This document shows, piece by piece, positions 49,326-58,340 of a stretch of DNA of 64,000 bases. The stretch spans positions 186,001 through 250,000 of the forward strand of contig NZ_PXNS01000005.1 of the NCBI RefSeq assembly GCF_003045775.1, given 5' to 3'. The notes under the pieces are model-generated. The model was given only the letters and a program-made list of their open reading frames with translations. It was not told where the DNA came from and did not search any database. This DNA comes from Halomonas litopenaei (GTDB taxonomy: Bacteria > Pseudomonadota > Gammaproteobacteria > Pseudomonadales > Halomonadaceae). The position numbers were made by a program, and so were the translations under genes. Positions within the stretch are counted from its first letter, which is position 1; each line of letters begins with the position of its first letter.

Positions 49326-51345
49326 TATCGCGGATCAGCCGCCGCCCCGGGTGCAGGTGGTCGGCCAGGGGGGCTTCCAGCGGCAGCGGTTCATCGCAGA
49401 TCCGCGAGGCCAGCAGTTCGGCGCACAGCGGCGCGCTGGCCAGCCCCCGTGAGCCGTGGGCGGCGCTGATCCACAGGCCGGGATGGTGGCTGCCAGCGAC
49501 GTCCGGCACCCGGGTGGCGTCCTTGGCCAGCACCGCGTAGTCGCGAAGCCATGCCGGCTGATCGGGCAGCGGGCCGGCGTAGGGCGTCTTGTCGGGGCTT
49601 GCGCAGCGCACACCGCCACGGCCATCGAGGTTCTCTATCGCCAGAGGATGGCCGGCCTGGCGCAGCTGGTCGAGGTAGCCCGGCAGGGTTCTGTCGAGTT
49701 CCTCCAGGTTGGCCTGGTGGTCTTCGTCGAGGGTGTCGTTGTCGCTACGCCCCGGGGCAAAGGTCGCGCCGAAGGTCAGCACGCCATCCAGCGGCGGTGC
49801 CACGTAGCCACCGGCGCAGACCACTCGCTTCGGCGCCGGGGCCTCGAGCGCCAGGGGCGCGCGGCTGACCTGGCCGCGTACCGCCTGCAGCGGCAGGCCA
49901 GTGACCTGGCTGAAGTCAGCCGAGCGATAGGCGGCGGCGACGATGACCTGATCCACCTCGATGGCGACGCTGGAGTGATCGCCCTTCGGGGCGTGGCTGC
50001 CGACAAGACGCCAGCCGCCGTCCTCCAGAGGCTCGATGCTGTCGATGCTGGCCTGGACGAAGGTCACCCCTGGCGTGCGGGCGAGCTGCTCGCACAGCTC
50101 GCGCGGCCTGGCCCAGCCTGCCAGCGGATAGTAAAGGCCGCCGTGGGGCAGCGAGAGCCCGGCGAGGCTGGAGGCCTCGTCGGCGTCGATGCCACGCACC
50201 ACCGTGTGGGGAAGGCCGTGGTGATCGAGAAAGCGTCGCTGACGACGGGCCTCGCGCTCGTTGGCACCGAGTTGCAGCACGCCACAGGGCGACCACAGGC
50301 GCTGCTCGGGGTCGAGCCGGGCAAGCCAGCGCTGGCTGTAGAGCAGCCCGCCCAGATAGACCCGGCTCTGGTGGTTGGTGTCGGCGGCGAGCTTCACGTA
50401 GAGCGCGCCCTGGACATTGCCGGAGCCCCCGCTGCCGGGTCGCGAAGCGTCGATCAAGGTGACCTCGACACCGCGTCGGGCCAGTGCCTCGGCGGCGCTG
50501 CAGCCGGCGATGCCCGCGCCGACGATGGCCACGCGCCGACAGGGTCGCGCCTCAGGGGGGAGAAACCAGGGGGTGTGACGTCTGCCGGTATCGTCGGGAG
50601 GCGTGTCGATCTCGCCGGCGAGCATCTCGCGCTTGCGTCCGTGGCCCGGTACCTTGCGCCAGGTGAAACCGGCGGCCTTGAGCCCGCGCTTGACGATACC
50701 GGCGCAGGTGAAAGTAGCGAAGGTGGCGCCAGGACGGGAGTGCGCCGCCATCGCGGCGAACAGTGCAGGCTGCCACATCTCGGGATTCTTCGACGGGGCG
50801 AAGCCGTCGAGGAACCAGGCGTCCACCAGGCCGTCGAGCAGCGCAAGGCGTTCGCTGCTGTCACCCAGGTGCAGATCGAGAATGACCCGGGGCGACAGCA
50901 CCAGTCGATGCACCCCGGTGACCGCCGCCGGCCATTGGCGAATCAACGCCGCCGCCTTGTCGGCCAGATCCGGCTGGCCTGCCAGGGCCCGAGTCAGATC
51001 CTCGGCGCTCATGGGATAGCGCTCGGTGGAGACGATGTGCAGCCGCGCCCCGGGGGGCGCCAGCGCCTCGAAGCTGTGCCAGGCGCACAGCACGTTGAGC
51101 CCGGTGCCGAAGCCCGTTTCACCGATCACGAAGGGGCGCTGCTCGTGCCAGGCGGCAAAGCGCTGGGGCAGCCGGTTGGCGGCGATAAACACGTGCTCGG
51201 TCTCGGCGCGACCGTCGTGGCGCGAGAAGTACACATCGTCGAAGGCACGGGAGTGAGGGCTGATTCCGCTGTCGTCCTCTCGCCAGTCCAGTTCGGCGGT
51301 AGTGGCGGCGGTCAGGGCGGGGAGGCCATCTGGAGATGATGTCAC
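49300..51345 (-). CDS. mnmC: tRNA 5-methylaminomethyl-2-thiouridine biosynthesis bifunctional protein MnmC
   Basis: Completes mnm5s2U at the wobble position of tRNAs. 681 residues, as usual. The N-terminal methyltransferase (MnmD, about 1-245) has the SAM motif IGETGFGTGLNVL and DAWFLDGFAPSKNPEMW. The C-terminal FAD oxidase (MnmC1, from about 268) has VAIVGAGIAGCSAAEALARRG and GGVRCASPDKTPYAGP. The last residues, QGKRQG, are encoded by the 12-bp repeat units that continue past the stop. Confidence 0.96.
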   Translation of the reverse strand: MTSSPDGLPALTAATTAELDWREDDSGISPHSRAFDDVYFSRHDGRAETEHVFIAANRLPQRFAAWHEQRPFVIGETGFGTGLNVLCAWHSFEALAPPGARLHIVSTERYPMSAEDLTRALAGQPDLADKAAALIRQWPAAVTGVHRLVLSPRVILDLHLGDSSERLALLDGLVDAWFLDGFAPSKNPEMWQPALFAAMAAHSRPGATFATFTCAGIVKRGLKAAGFTWRKVPGHGRKREMLAGEIDTPPDDTGRRHTPWFLPPEARPCRRVAIVGAGIAGCSAAEALARRGVEVTLIDASRPGSGGSGNVQGALYVKLAADTNHQSRVYLGGLLYSQRWLARLDPEQRLWSPCGVLQLGANEREARRQRRFLDHHGLPHTVVRGIDADEASSLAGLSLPHGGLYYPLAGWARPRELCEQLARTPGVTFVQASIDSIEPLEDGGWRLVGSHAPKGDHSSVAIEVDQVIVAAAYRSADFSQVTGLPLQAVRGQVSRAPLALEAPAPKRVVCAGGYVAPPLDGVLTFGATFAPGRSDNDTLDEDHQANLEELDRTLPGYLDQLRQAGHPLAIENLDGRGGVRCASPDKTPYAGPLPDQPAWLRDYAVLAKDATRVPDVAGSHHPGLWISAAHGSRGLASAPLCAELLASRICDEPLPLEAPLADHLHPGRRLIRDIVQGKRQG

Positions 51346-51605
51346 GTCGAAGATTTCCGGCTGGCGGGGCTGGTCAAGAATTGATCACTCTGTTGTCGAG
51401 GGCGTGGCAACAGGGTTACAGCAATGCGTCCGCGGCGTTTCAACAGACTTTTCCACAGACTCTGTGAACAAGCGGGCTGTGAACAAACCCGGTGCAAACA
51501 GGCTGTCCGTGAACGGTAGCCAGGACATCGCTTGTCCACGAACAGGTGCCAGAAGCAGGGTGCCCGCGATCCCGCCAGGTGCGCGGGACAGGCACTCGGC
51601 TCGCC

Positions 51606-51905
51606 TCAGGGCAGGACCTTCTTGAACGGCTTGACGGTGACCGACGCGTAGACGCCGGCGATCATGTAGGGGTCGGCATCGGCCCAGGCCTGGGCGCTGG
51701 CCAGGTCGTCGAACTCGGCGACCACCAGGCTTCCGCTGAAGCCGGCGTCTCCGGGATTTTCGCTGTCCACCGCCGGGTGCGGTCCGGCCAGCACCAGGCG
51801 TCCCTCATCGCGCAGGGCCTCGAGTCGAGCCAGGTGGTCGGGCCGGGCGGCCAGTCGACGTTCCAGGCTGTTGTCCACATCTTCGCTGATGATCGCGTAG
51901 AGCAT
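51606..51905 (-). CDS. YciI family protein
   Basis: 99 residues from ATG 51905: [30 protein letters not shown], then [16 protein letters not shown] and [22 protein letters not shown]. This is the YciI ferredoxin-like fold with its conserved His/Asp pair (RPDHL). E. coli YciI has no firmly assigned role. It is divergent from rnm. The 260 bp before mnmC (51346-51605) has imperfect CTGTGAACAA-type repeats and no gene. Confidence 0.92.
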   Translation of the reverse strand: MLYAIISEDVDNSLERRLAARPDHLARLEALRDEGRLVLAGPHPAVDSENPGDAGFSGSLVVAEFDDLASAQAWADADPYMIAGVYASVTVKPFKKVLP

Positions 51906-52125
51906 CGATAGTTCCTCGATAGGGCCCGGTTGACGTTGGCCCGGGCAGACTCGCCGGGCGGTCGGATGCCGCTCTACGGCATCCTGGATGACGATCACCC
52001 GGCTCGGGGAGGCGCATGCGCGACGCGACCAGCATTGACCGCGGCAGGCGCCACGCGCACCATGGAGGCCATATTCTGTCAAAGTCGCCGCCCGGCGTCA
52101 TGTCGAGGAGCCAGTTTCCTGTCCC

Positions 52126-53163
52126 ATGCCAGCCCTTCCTGAGTCCTTCGAGGGCACGGCCCTCGCCATCGATCTGCATATGCACTCGACCGCTTCCGAC
52201 GGCGCTCTTGCGCCGTCGGAACTGGTGACGCTGTGCCACGCCAAGGGGCTTTCGCATATCGCCCTGACCGACCATGACAGCCTCGAGGGGGTCGCCGAGG
52301 CCGACCGTCGCGCCCGCGAGCTTGGGCTGTCGGTGCTGCCCGCCAGCGAACTGTCCTGTCAGTGGCGGGGACTCAATATCCATGTGGTCGGGCTGTTGCC
52401 GTCGGGGCCGGGGGACATGCTGGAAGCCGGCCTTGCCGAGCAGGCCATCGCCCGCGAGAAGCGTGCCGAGACCATTGCCCGGCGACTCGAGCGCATCGGC
52501 CTGAGCGACGGGCTGGCCAAGGCGCGTGCCTGGGCCGGCAGCGACCGGCCGCTCAATCGCCCCGACTTCGCCCACGTGATGGTGGCAGAAGGGCTGGTGG
52601 CGGATCTGTCCGGGGCCTTCAGCAAGTATCTTGGCAACGGCAAGATCGGCGACGTGAAGTCGCATTGGCCCTACCTGTCCGAGGTGGTGGAGTGGATCCT
52701 CGACAGCGGCGGCGTGGCGGTGCTGGCTCATCCCCTTCGCTACAAGCTGACCCGGCGCAAGCGCGGCCTGCTGCTCGACGAGTTCTGTCGGGCGGGGGGC
52801 CAGGCGGCGGAGCTGGTCAGCGGCTTCCAGAACCCGGATGTCACCCGGGGCCTGGCGCGACAGTTGATGGAGCGCGACCTGTACGGATCGCTGGGCAGCG
52901 ACTTTCACTTTCCGGGAGGACACCTGGCGCCGGGCAGCATGAGTCCGATTCCGCGCACCGCGGTGGCGCCGGTGTGGGCCCATCCGCGCCTTGCCGCCTG
53001 GTTCGCCAGCGCGGCGAGTACGGACGTGGCGGGCCCTGGCGCGATAAATGCGAGCGTGGACGATGACACCCCGCGCGCACTAGGCCCTGAAGACCAGAGC
53101 CCGGAAGGCGAGAGTCCGGAAGACCAGAGCCCCGAAGACAAGAACGCCGCCCATTCGGTCTAG
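52126..53163 (+). CDS. rnm: PHP-domain 3',5'-nucleoside bisphosphate phosphatase / RNase AM
   Basis: Formerly TrpH/YciV; in E. coli it removes short 5' RNA ends and hydrolyses pAp. 345 residues, with PHP metal motifs IDLHMHSTASDG, LTDHDSLEGV, ELSCQWRG and GSDFHFPGG, plus ANLSHPLRY-like VLAHPLRYKLTRRKRG. The C-terminal 50 residues are a low-complexity acidic tail with repeated SPEDQ/SPEGE units, absent from E. coli. It is followed by yciO, as in E. coli. Confidence 0.93.
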   Translation: MPALPESFEGTALAIDLHMHSTASDGALAPSELVTLCHAKGLSHIALTDHDSLEGVAEADRRARELGLSVLPASELSCQWRGLNIHVVGLLPSGPGDMLEAGLAEQAIAREKRAETIARRLERIGLSDGLAKARAWAGSDRPLNRPDFAHVMVAEGLVADLSGAFSKYLGNGKIGDVKSHWPYLSEVVEWILDSGGVAVLAHPLRYKLTRRKRGLLLDEFCRAGGQAAELVSGFQNPDVTRGLARQLMERDLYGSLGSDFHFPGGHLAPGSMSPIPRTAVAPVWAHPRLAAWFASAASTDVAGPGAINASVDDDTPRALGPEDQSPEGESPEDQSPEDKNAAHSV

Positions 53164-53242
53164 TCTCAGAGGGAAGGCCCGCGCTGCGCCTCGTGCTTTC
53201 TTCGCCAACTTCTTTTGCCCGTTTGTTCGCCAGGGAGGCAAC

Positions 53243-53866
53243 ATGACCCAGTACTTTCAGATTCACCCCGACAACCCCCAGAAGCGCCTGATCGACCGCG
53301 CGGTCGAGATCATCCACAAGGGCGGAGTGGTGGCCTATCCGACCGACTCGGGCTACGCCCTGGGCTGCCACCTGGGGGACAAGAAGGCCATCGAGAAGAT
53401 CAAGTGGCTCAGGTCGCTGGACGACAAGCACAATTTTACCCTGGTGTGCTCGGACCTGTCGGAGATCGGCACCTACGCCAAGGTGGACAACGCCGTCTTC
53501 CGCCTGCTCAAGGCCCACACCCCAGGCGCCTACACCTTTATCCTGCACGCCACCACCGAGGTGCCCCGGCTGCTGCTGCATCCCAAGCGCCGCTCCATCG
53601 GCGTTCGGGTGCCGGACCACGAGATCTCGCGTGCCCTGCTTGAACGCCTGGGCGAGCCGCTGATGAGCGTGACCCTGATTCCGGTAGGGGAGGCGTTGCC
53701 GATGACCGACCCCGAAGAGATTCGCGATCGCTTCGGTGCGCACCTGGATCTGGTGATCGACGGTGGCGCCTGTCAGCTGGAGCCGACCAGCGTGATCGAT
53801 CTGCGCGACATGCCGCCGGTCATCGTGCGCGAAGGGCGCGGCGATATCTCACCCTTCCAGGAGTAG
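53243..53866 (+). CDS. yciO: Sua5/YciO/YrdC family protein YciO
   Basis: 207 residues. The YrdC fold is shown by GGVVAYPTDSGYALGCHLGDKKA, KIKWLRSLDDKHNFTLVCSDLSEI, TPGAYTFILHATTEVPRLL and SIGVRVPDH. The sequence SLDDKHNFTLVC is typical of YciO rather than the threonylcarbamoyl-adenylate synthases TsaC/Sua5, and YciO is much less active in t6A formation. Strong ribosome site (AGGGAGG). Confidence 0.95.
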   Translation: MTQYFQIHPDNPQKRLIDRAVEIIHKGGVVAYPTDSGYALGCHLGDKKAIEKIKWLRSLDDKHNFTLVCSDLSEIGTYAKVDNAVFRLLKAHTPGAYTFILHATTEVPRLLLHPKRRSIGVRVPDHEISRALLERLGEPLMSVTLIPVGEALPMTDPEEIRDRFGAHLDLVIDGGACQLEPTSVIDLRDMPPVIVREGRGDISPFQE

Positions 53867-53988
53867 CGCTCGACGCAAACCAGCGAAAGCATGCGGCGCA
53901 TTGTCAGAAAGGCGACAGGCGAATACCGCCACGATGATGGGGTCGCGTTCCTGGCTCGCTCTCCCGGGCCGCGGTTGTGGACCCCGCC

Positions 53989-54987
53989 TTAGACAGAGGG
54001 CCCGCTGCGGTCGGGATTGCTGACGCCATCGTCTTCGTCATCTTCGCGCTTGGCCTTTTCTTCCTCACCGCCGTCGTCCTCCGGTTCCTCTTCTGGTTCT
54101 TCCTTCGGCGCGTTGGGGTCGGGGGTGTCCTCGTCGAGCCAGGTGCCACAGATCAGGCAGTACTTGGCACGCTGCTCGTGGCGGTCGTGGCCGCAGCCTG
54201 GGCAGGCTTCGTCGGAGTAGCGATCGGCACGAATCGAGCGGATTACCTCGGCGGAGAAGACCCCGGTGGGGACCGCGATGATCGAGTAGCCGATCAACAT
54301 GACCACCACGCTGATGGCCTGGCCAAGCGGCGTCACCGGCGAGATATCGCCGTAGCCCACCGTGGTCAGTGTCACCACCGCCCAGTAGATGGCTACCGGA
54401 ATGCTGGTGAAACCGGCCTCCCTCGGCTCGATCAGATACATCATCGAGGCGAAGATGGTCACCAGCATGAACACCGTGAACAGGAACAGGAAGATCTGGT
54501 GGCCGCTGCGCTTCAGCGCGTCGATCAACAGGCGTCCCTCGCCGACGAATTCCATCAGTCTCAGTATCCGGAAGATGCGCAGGCTGCGCAGCAGGCGGAT
54601 GACGATCAGCGACTGGGCCCCGGGGATCAGCAGCGCCAGCCAGCTCGGCAGGATGGCGATCAGGTCGACGGTGCCGTAGAAGCTCTTCAGATAATTGAGC
54701 GGCCGCTCGAGGCAGTAGAGCCTGAGGACCAGCTCGATGGTAAAGAGAATGGTGAAGGTCCATTCGATGGCTCGGAACAGCTCGCCATACTGCATGCGCA
54801 GGCTATCGACACTCTCCAGCACCACCACCAGCACGCTGACCAGGATGGCGGTGATCAAGGCGATGTCGAAGCCCTTGGCCAGCCGGGTATCCGACTCGAA
54901 GATGATCTGAAAGATGCGCGTCTTGAGGCCTTCGGCGGCCGGCTTGTAGCCGTTGATCACGGGCATGTCCTTGTGGTCTCGGGGCAT
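53989..54987 (-). CDS. Voltage-gated-like potassium channel with C-terminal zinc ribbon
   Basis: 332 residues. Six membrane helices are seen: S1 about 41-60, S4 with regularly spaced arginines (RLLRSLRIFRILRL, 131-144), and a pore loop with the K+ selectivity filter TTVGYGD (208-214). After S6 comes a Cys4 zinc ribbon, CPGC...CLIC (Cys262, 265, 277, 280), and an Asp/Glu-rich tail of about 45 residues. The ribbon and tail could sense or assemble partners. It lies downstream of the CYTH gene on the same strand, 68 bp apart. Confidence 0.9.
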   Translation of the reverse strand: MPRDHKDMPVINGYKPAAEGLKTRIFQIIFESDTRLAKGFDIALITAILVSVLVVVLESVDSLRMQYGELFRAIEWTFTILFTIELVLRLYCLERPLNYLKSFYGTVDLIAILPSWLALLIPGAQSLIVIRLLRSLRIFRILRLMEFVGEGRLLIDALKRSGHQIFLFLFTVFMLVTIFASMMYLIEPREAGFTSIPVAIYWAVVTLTTVGYGDISPVTPLGQAISVVVMLIGYSIIAVPTGVFSAEVIRSIRADRYSDEACPGCGHDRHEQRAKYCLICGTWLDEDTPDPNAPKEEPEEEPEDDGGEEEKAKREDDEDDGVSNPDRSGPSV

Positions 54988-55055
54988 TCTCCTGCAGGGA
55001 TTGGGCTATCGCCTACAGGAAATAGGGCCATCGTCGGCGTTGCTCGCTATTGACG

Positions 55056-55937
55056 TTACTCCATCTCGACGTTGTCGGGTAGCCGGCGACCGAGTCTCAA
55101 CAGGCCGGCGCCGACCTCGGCACTGAGCCAGTCGGGACGGTGCTCTGCGTCCTCGAGGGAGCCTTGCAGGTGCTTCACTTCCTCACCGACTCCGGGCGCC
55201 GACGAGCACTGTGCAAGCCGCTCTAGCGTCTCCCGGGCGGTGACCATCCAGCCGCTGTCCTGGGTGTCGGCGTAGGCGTCGAGGGCGACCACCAGGCGAT
55301 GCAGCAGGGTCGAGGGGCTGTCGCCGGACGGCAGCCGCCAGCCCTCCGCCAGTGCCGTTCCGCGAGCCGCCTTGCTGGTGTCCGATGGGCGCAGCGGGAC
55401 GCTCTCGGCGAAGCCGTCGGCCAGTTCCAGCAAGCGCTCGGCGTCTCCCCGCTTGAGCTCGAGCTCGACCTCGCGAATGGTAACGCTTAGCTCCCCCACG
55501 CGAATCTCGCCCTCGTCGAGGGCGATTTCGACCTCGCCACCATCGCTTTGCAAAAGCCACACCTCCCGCTGAAAGTCGGTGGTAAAGCAGGGAACCAGGC
55601 GGGTCAGCAGGGTCTCGTCCAATGCCTGGATCGGCTCGAGCCCCTTGAGACCTTCCAGGTCGAGGGTGTCGCCGGCCACCTTCCATTCCCATTCTCCCCG
55701 GGTGGACAGGCCGCCACCGCCCTGGCCGCTGGTCTTCAGGGTCTGGCGCCACTCGTCGCCGATACGCCGCAGACGCAGGGCGACGCGGGCCTCTTTGAGA
55801 TCTCCCTCTGGGGTGTCGTAGTAGGTATTGACCAGCGTCTCACGGCGGGAAGCCTCTCCGGCGAGGCGGGGGTGGCGTCGTAGCGCATCCGGGCCGTCCG
55901 GCCCCAGGGCGAGTTTGAGTTCGACTTCATGGCTCAT
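55056..55937 (-). CDS. CYTH domain protein, probable inorganic triphosphatase
   Basis: 293 residues. The CYTH motif ExExK is EVELKL near the N-terminus, followed by NTYYDTPEGDLKEARVALRLRR, RGEWEW, DFQREVW and VELELKRGDAERLLELA, the tunnel-fold pattern. It resembles E. coli YgiF, but the C-terminal CHAD region is reduced to about 85 residues of helical sequence. Likely hydrolyses tripolyphosphate. It is divergent from the phosphate uptake pair, which fits a phosphate theme, and the ribosome site is weak. Confidence 0.87.
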   Translation of the reverse strand: MSHEVELKLALGPDGPDALRRHPRLAGEASRRETLVNTYYDTPEGDLKEARVALRLRRIGDEWRQTLKTSGQGGGGLSTRGEWEWKVAGDTLDLEGLKGLEPIQALDETLLTRLVPCFTTDFQREVWLLQSDGGEVEIALDEGEIRVGELSVTIREVELELKRGDAERLLELADGFAESVPLRPSDTSKAARGTALAEGWRLPSGDSPSTLLHRLVVALDAYADTQDSGWMVTARETLERLAQCSSAPGVGEEVKHLQGSLEDAEHRPDWLSAEVGAGLLRLGRRLPDNVEME

Positions 55938-56032
55938 GCGGAGCGTCCTGACAGGGATAATGGAGGGTGAATCACATCAATGTGACGTTAGTGTGGCGGT
56001 ATTTTTTCCATGACGTGACAGTTTGGGGTCAC

Positions 56033-56038
56033 TATACT
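56033..56038 (+). promoter_or_regulatory. Candidate -10 box of the phoU-like/pit operon
   Basis: TATACT 35 bp before the start of the PhoU-like gene, with ATGACG (56010-56015) at 17 bp as a poor -35. GTGAC/GTCAC elements crowd this 135-bp divergent region, suggesting regulator binding; I see no clear PhoB box. Confidence 0.45.
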
Positions 56039-56072
56039 GTCGCCGCCATTTCTCCAGTGTCCGTGACTCCCT

Positions 56073-56753
56073 ATGGTGACATCAAATCCGTTTTCGGCGA
56101 TGTTTGGCCGCTCCCCCTTTCAACCGCTGCTGGCCCATATCGAAAAGGCGCACGACTGCTCTGCCGAGCTGCTGCCCTTCTTCGAGGCGACCCTTAGGGG
56201 CGACTGGGATGCGGCGGCCTCGCATCGTGAAGTGATTACCCGGCTCGAACACGAGGCGGACTCGCTGAAGACCGAGCTGAGGCTGAACCTGCCCAACACC
56301 CTGTTCCTGCCGGTTTCCCGTTCGGACCTGCTGGACCTGGTCAGCGTTCAGGACAAGATCGCCAACAAGACCCGCGACATCACCGGCATCATGCTCGGCC
56401 GCCAGATGCAGGTACCCGACGCCCTGGCGACCCCGATGCGCGAGTACATCGCCACCGCCGTCGACTGTGTCGCCCAGGCGCGTCAGGCCCTCGAGGAACT
56501 CAAGGACCTGCTCGAATCCGGCTTCGGACGCAATGTCACCGAGCTGATGCAGAAATTGATCCGTGGGCTGCATGATCTGGAGCAGCGTGCCGACGAGCAG
56601 CAGATCGCCATTCGTCGCCAGCTGTTCGCCCTAGAGAAGGACCTGCCGCCGGTAGACGTGATGTTCCTCTATCAGATCATCGAATGGATCGGAGAAGTGT
56701 CGGACCGCGCCGAGCGGGTCGGCAGCCGACTCCAGATCATGACGGCGAACTGA
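56073..56753 (+). CDS. PhoU-like (DUF47, TIGR00153) protein
   Basis: 226 residues, all helical: SPFQPLLAHIEKAHDCSAELLPFFEA, then LEHEADSLKTELRLNLPNTLFLPVSRSDLLDLVSVQDKIANKTRDI, with the E-x3-D metal-site pattern (EHEAD, DKIANK). Such proteins accompany Pit-type transporters and are thought to regulate them. ATG 56073 is used; no strong ribosome site is visible, and ATG 56100 is possible. pit starts 83 bp downstream. Confidence 0.92.
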   Translation: MVTSNPFSAMFGRSPFQPLLAHIEKAHDCSAELLPFFEATLRGDWDAAASHREVITRLEHEADSLKTELRLNLPNTLFLPVSRSDLLDLVSVQDKIANKTRDITGIMLGRQMQVPDALATPMREYIATAVDCVAQARQALEELKDLLESGFGRNVTELMQKLIRGLHDLEQRADEQQIAIRRQLFALEKDLPPVDVMFLYQIIEWIGEVSDRAERVGSRLQIMTAN

Positions 56754-56836
56754 AGACCGTCTTTCCATCCGACCGCCCGCGGGCGGTCTGACGTCATTCA
56801 GACTTTCCTCAGTCAGCAATCAAGGGATCTTCTCCC

Positions 56837-58102
56837 ATGTCGATCATTGCCCAGCACGGTGACATCTTCATCCTACTGGCCTGCGCGTTCGGTTTCTTCA
56901 TGGCCTGGGGCGTCGGTGCCAATGACGTGGCCAACGCCATGGGTACCTCCGTAGGTTCACGGGCGGTCACCATCAAGCAGGCGATCATCATCGCCGTCAT
57001 CTTCGAATTTCTCGGTGCCTGGCTGGCCGGTGGCCAGGTCACCGAAACCATCCGCAAGGGCATCATCAATCCGGCCCTTCTGGAAAACGACCCCCAGTTC
57101 CTGGTCTACGGCATGCTGGCCTCGCTGCTGGCCGCCGGCACCTGGCTGCTGATCGCTTCGATGAAGGGCTGGCCGGTGTCCACCACCCATTCCATCGTCG
57201 GTGCCATCGTCGGTTTTGCCCTGGCAGGGCTCGGCATCGAGGCGGTGGGCTGGGGCAAGGTGGGCCAGATCGCCGCCAGCTGGATCGTCTCGCCGCTGCT
57301 CGCGGGCTCCATCGGTTTCATGCTGTTCAAGTCGGTGCAGCGTCTGGTGTTCGAAGCCGACGACCCGTTCGCCGCTGCCAAGCGCTATGTGCCGATGTAC
57401 GTGTTCCTGGTGGGTTTCATCGTCGCCATGGTGACCCTGACCAAGGGCCTCAAGCACGTGGGCCTGCACCTTGCTCCCTTCGAGAGTCTGTTGATCGCGG
57501 TGCTCTTTGGCCTGGCGCTGATGGGCCTGGGTATCTGGCGCGAGCGCAGCATCGGCCGTAGCCAGCGCAAGACCGACTCCTTCGGTTTCGAAGGTGTCGA
57601 GCGAGTGTTCGGCGTGCTGATGATCTTTACCGCCTGTGCCATGGCCTTCGCCCATGGCTCCAACGACGTCGCCAATGCCGTCGGCCCCCTGGCCGCGGTC
57701 ATCAGCGTGGTGCATGAGCATGGCAGCATCGAAGGCGCCTCGGCGGTGCCCTGGTGGGTGCTGGTGCTGGGCGGTGGTGGCATCGTGGTCGGCCTGGTGA
57801 CCTATGGTCACAAGGTCATCGCCACCGTCGGCACCGGCATCACCGAGCTGACCCCGAGCCGTGGCTTCGCCGCCACCCTGGCCGCCGCCACCACCGTGGT
57901 GCTGGCCTCGGGAACCGGCCTGCCGATCTCGACCACCCACACCCTGGTGGGTGCGGTGCTGGGCGTGGGTCTGGCCCGTGGTCTTGCCGCCCTCAACTTG
58001 CGGGTCATCGGTACCATCGTGATGTCCTGGCTGATTACCCTGCCGGCAGGGGCGGGCCTTGCGATCATGTTCTTCTTCATGTTCAAGGGGATCTTCAACT
58101 AA
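56837..58102 (+). CDS. Low-affinity inorganic phosphate transporter, Pit family
   Basis: 421 residues with two homologous membrane halves. The duplicated signature is seen in GVGANDVANAMGTSVGSRAVT and AHGSNDVANAVGPLAAV, with PVSTTHSIVGAIVG and PISTTHTLVGAVLG in the paired helices. Imports phosphate, as a metal-phosphate complex, with protons. Strong context with the PhoU-like gene upstream. Confidence 0.95.
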   Translation: MSIIAQHGDIFILLACAFGFFMAWGVGANDVANAMGTSVGSRAVTIKQAIIIAVIFEFLGAWLAGGQVTETIRKGIINPALLENDPQFLVYGMLASLLAAGTWLLIASMKGWPVSTTHSIVGAIVGFALAGLGIEAVGWGKVGQIAASWIVSPLLAGSIGFMLFKSVQRLVFEADDPFAAAKRYVPMYVFLVGFIVAMVTLTKGLKHVGLHLAPFESLLIAVLFGLALMGLGIWRERSIGRSQRKTDSFGFEGVERVFGVLMIFTACAMAFAHGSNDVANAVGPLAAVISVVHEHGSIEGASAVPWWVLVLGGGGIVVGLVTYGHKVIATVGTGITELTPSRGFAATLAAATTVVLASGTGLPISTTHTLVGAVLGVGLARGLAALNLRVIGTIVMSWLITLPAGAGLAIMFFFMFKGIFN

Positions 58103-58191
58103 CGGGTTGGAAAGGGGCGATAGGGCTGACAGGCGAGATCGCCAGGCGATCGTGTTGCTCACTCCTCCCCCCCCCACCACACACACCCGCT

Positions 58192-58211
58192 ACGGCGCCT
58201 TCGGGCGCCGT
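58192..58211 (+). terminator. Hairpin after pit
   Basis: A perfect 8-bp stem ACGGCGCC / GGCGCCGT with a TTCG tetraloop, followed by TGTCGTGTCT. It is preceded by a run of eleven C and a short CA repeat. Confidence 0.7.
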
Positions 58212-58293
58212 TGTCGTGTCTGGCATTCACAGCTGCGCAGGTGGCAACCGGGCGTAACGGGCGGGGCGGGTGTGGGTCGATAGCAGGCTCTGA

Positions 58294-58299
58294 TATAGT
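58294..58299 (+). promoter_or_regulatory. Candidate extended -10 box of argA
   Basis: TGaTATAGT is an extended -10 element 42 bp before the argA start. No good -35 is seen, as is usual for extended -10 promoters. Confidence 0.45.
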
Positions 58300-58340
58300 G
58301 AGAACTCCTTTCTCCTTGTCCGCCGCAGCAGGTCCGGTCC

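Noticed and set aside
51448-51458. DnaA box / replication origin
   Set aside because: Only a degenerate TTTTCCACA is present, with no cluster of boxes and no dnaA or parAB nearby.
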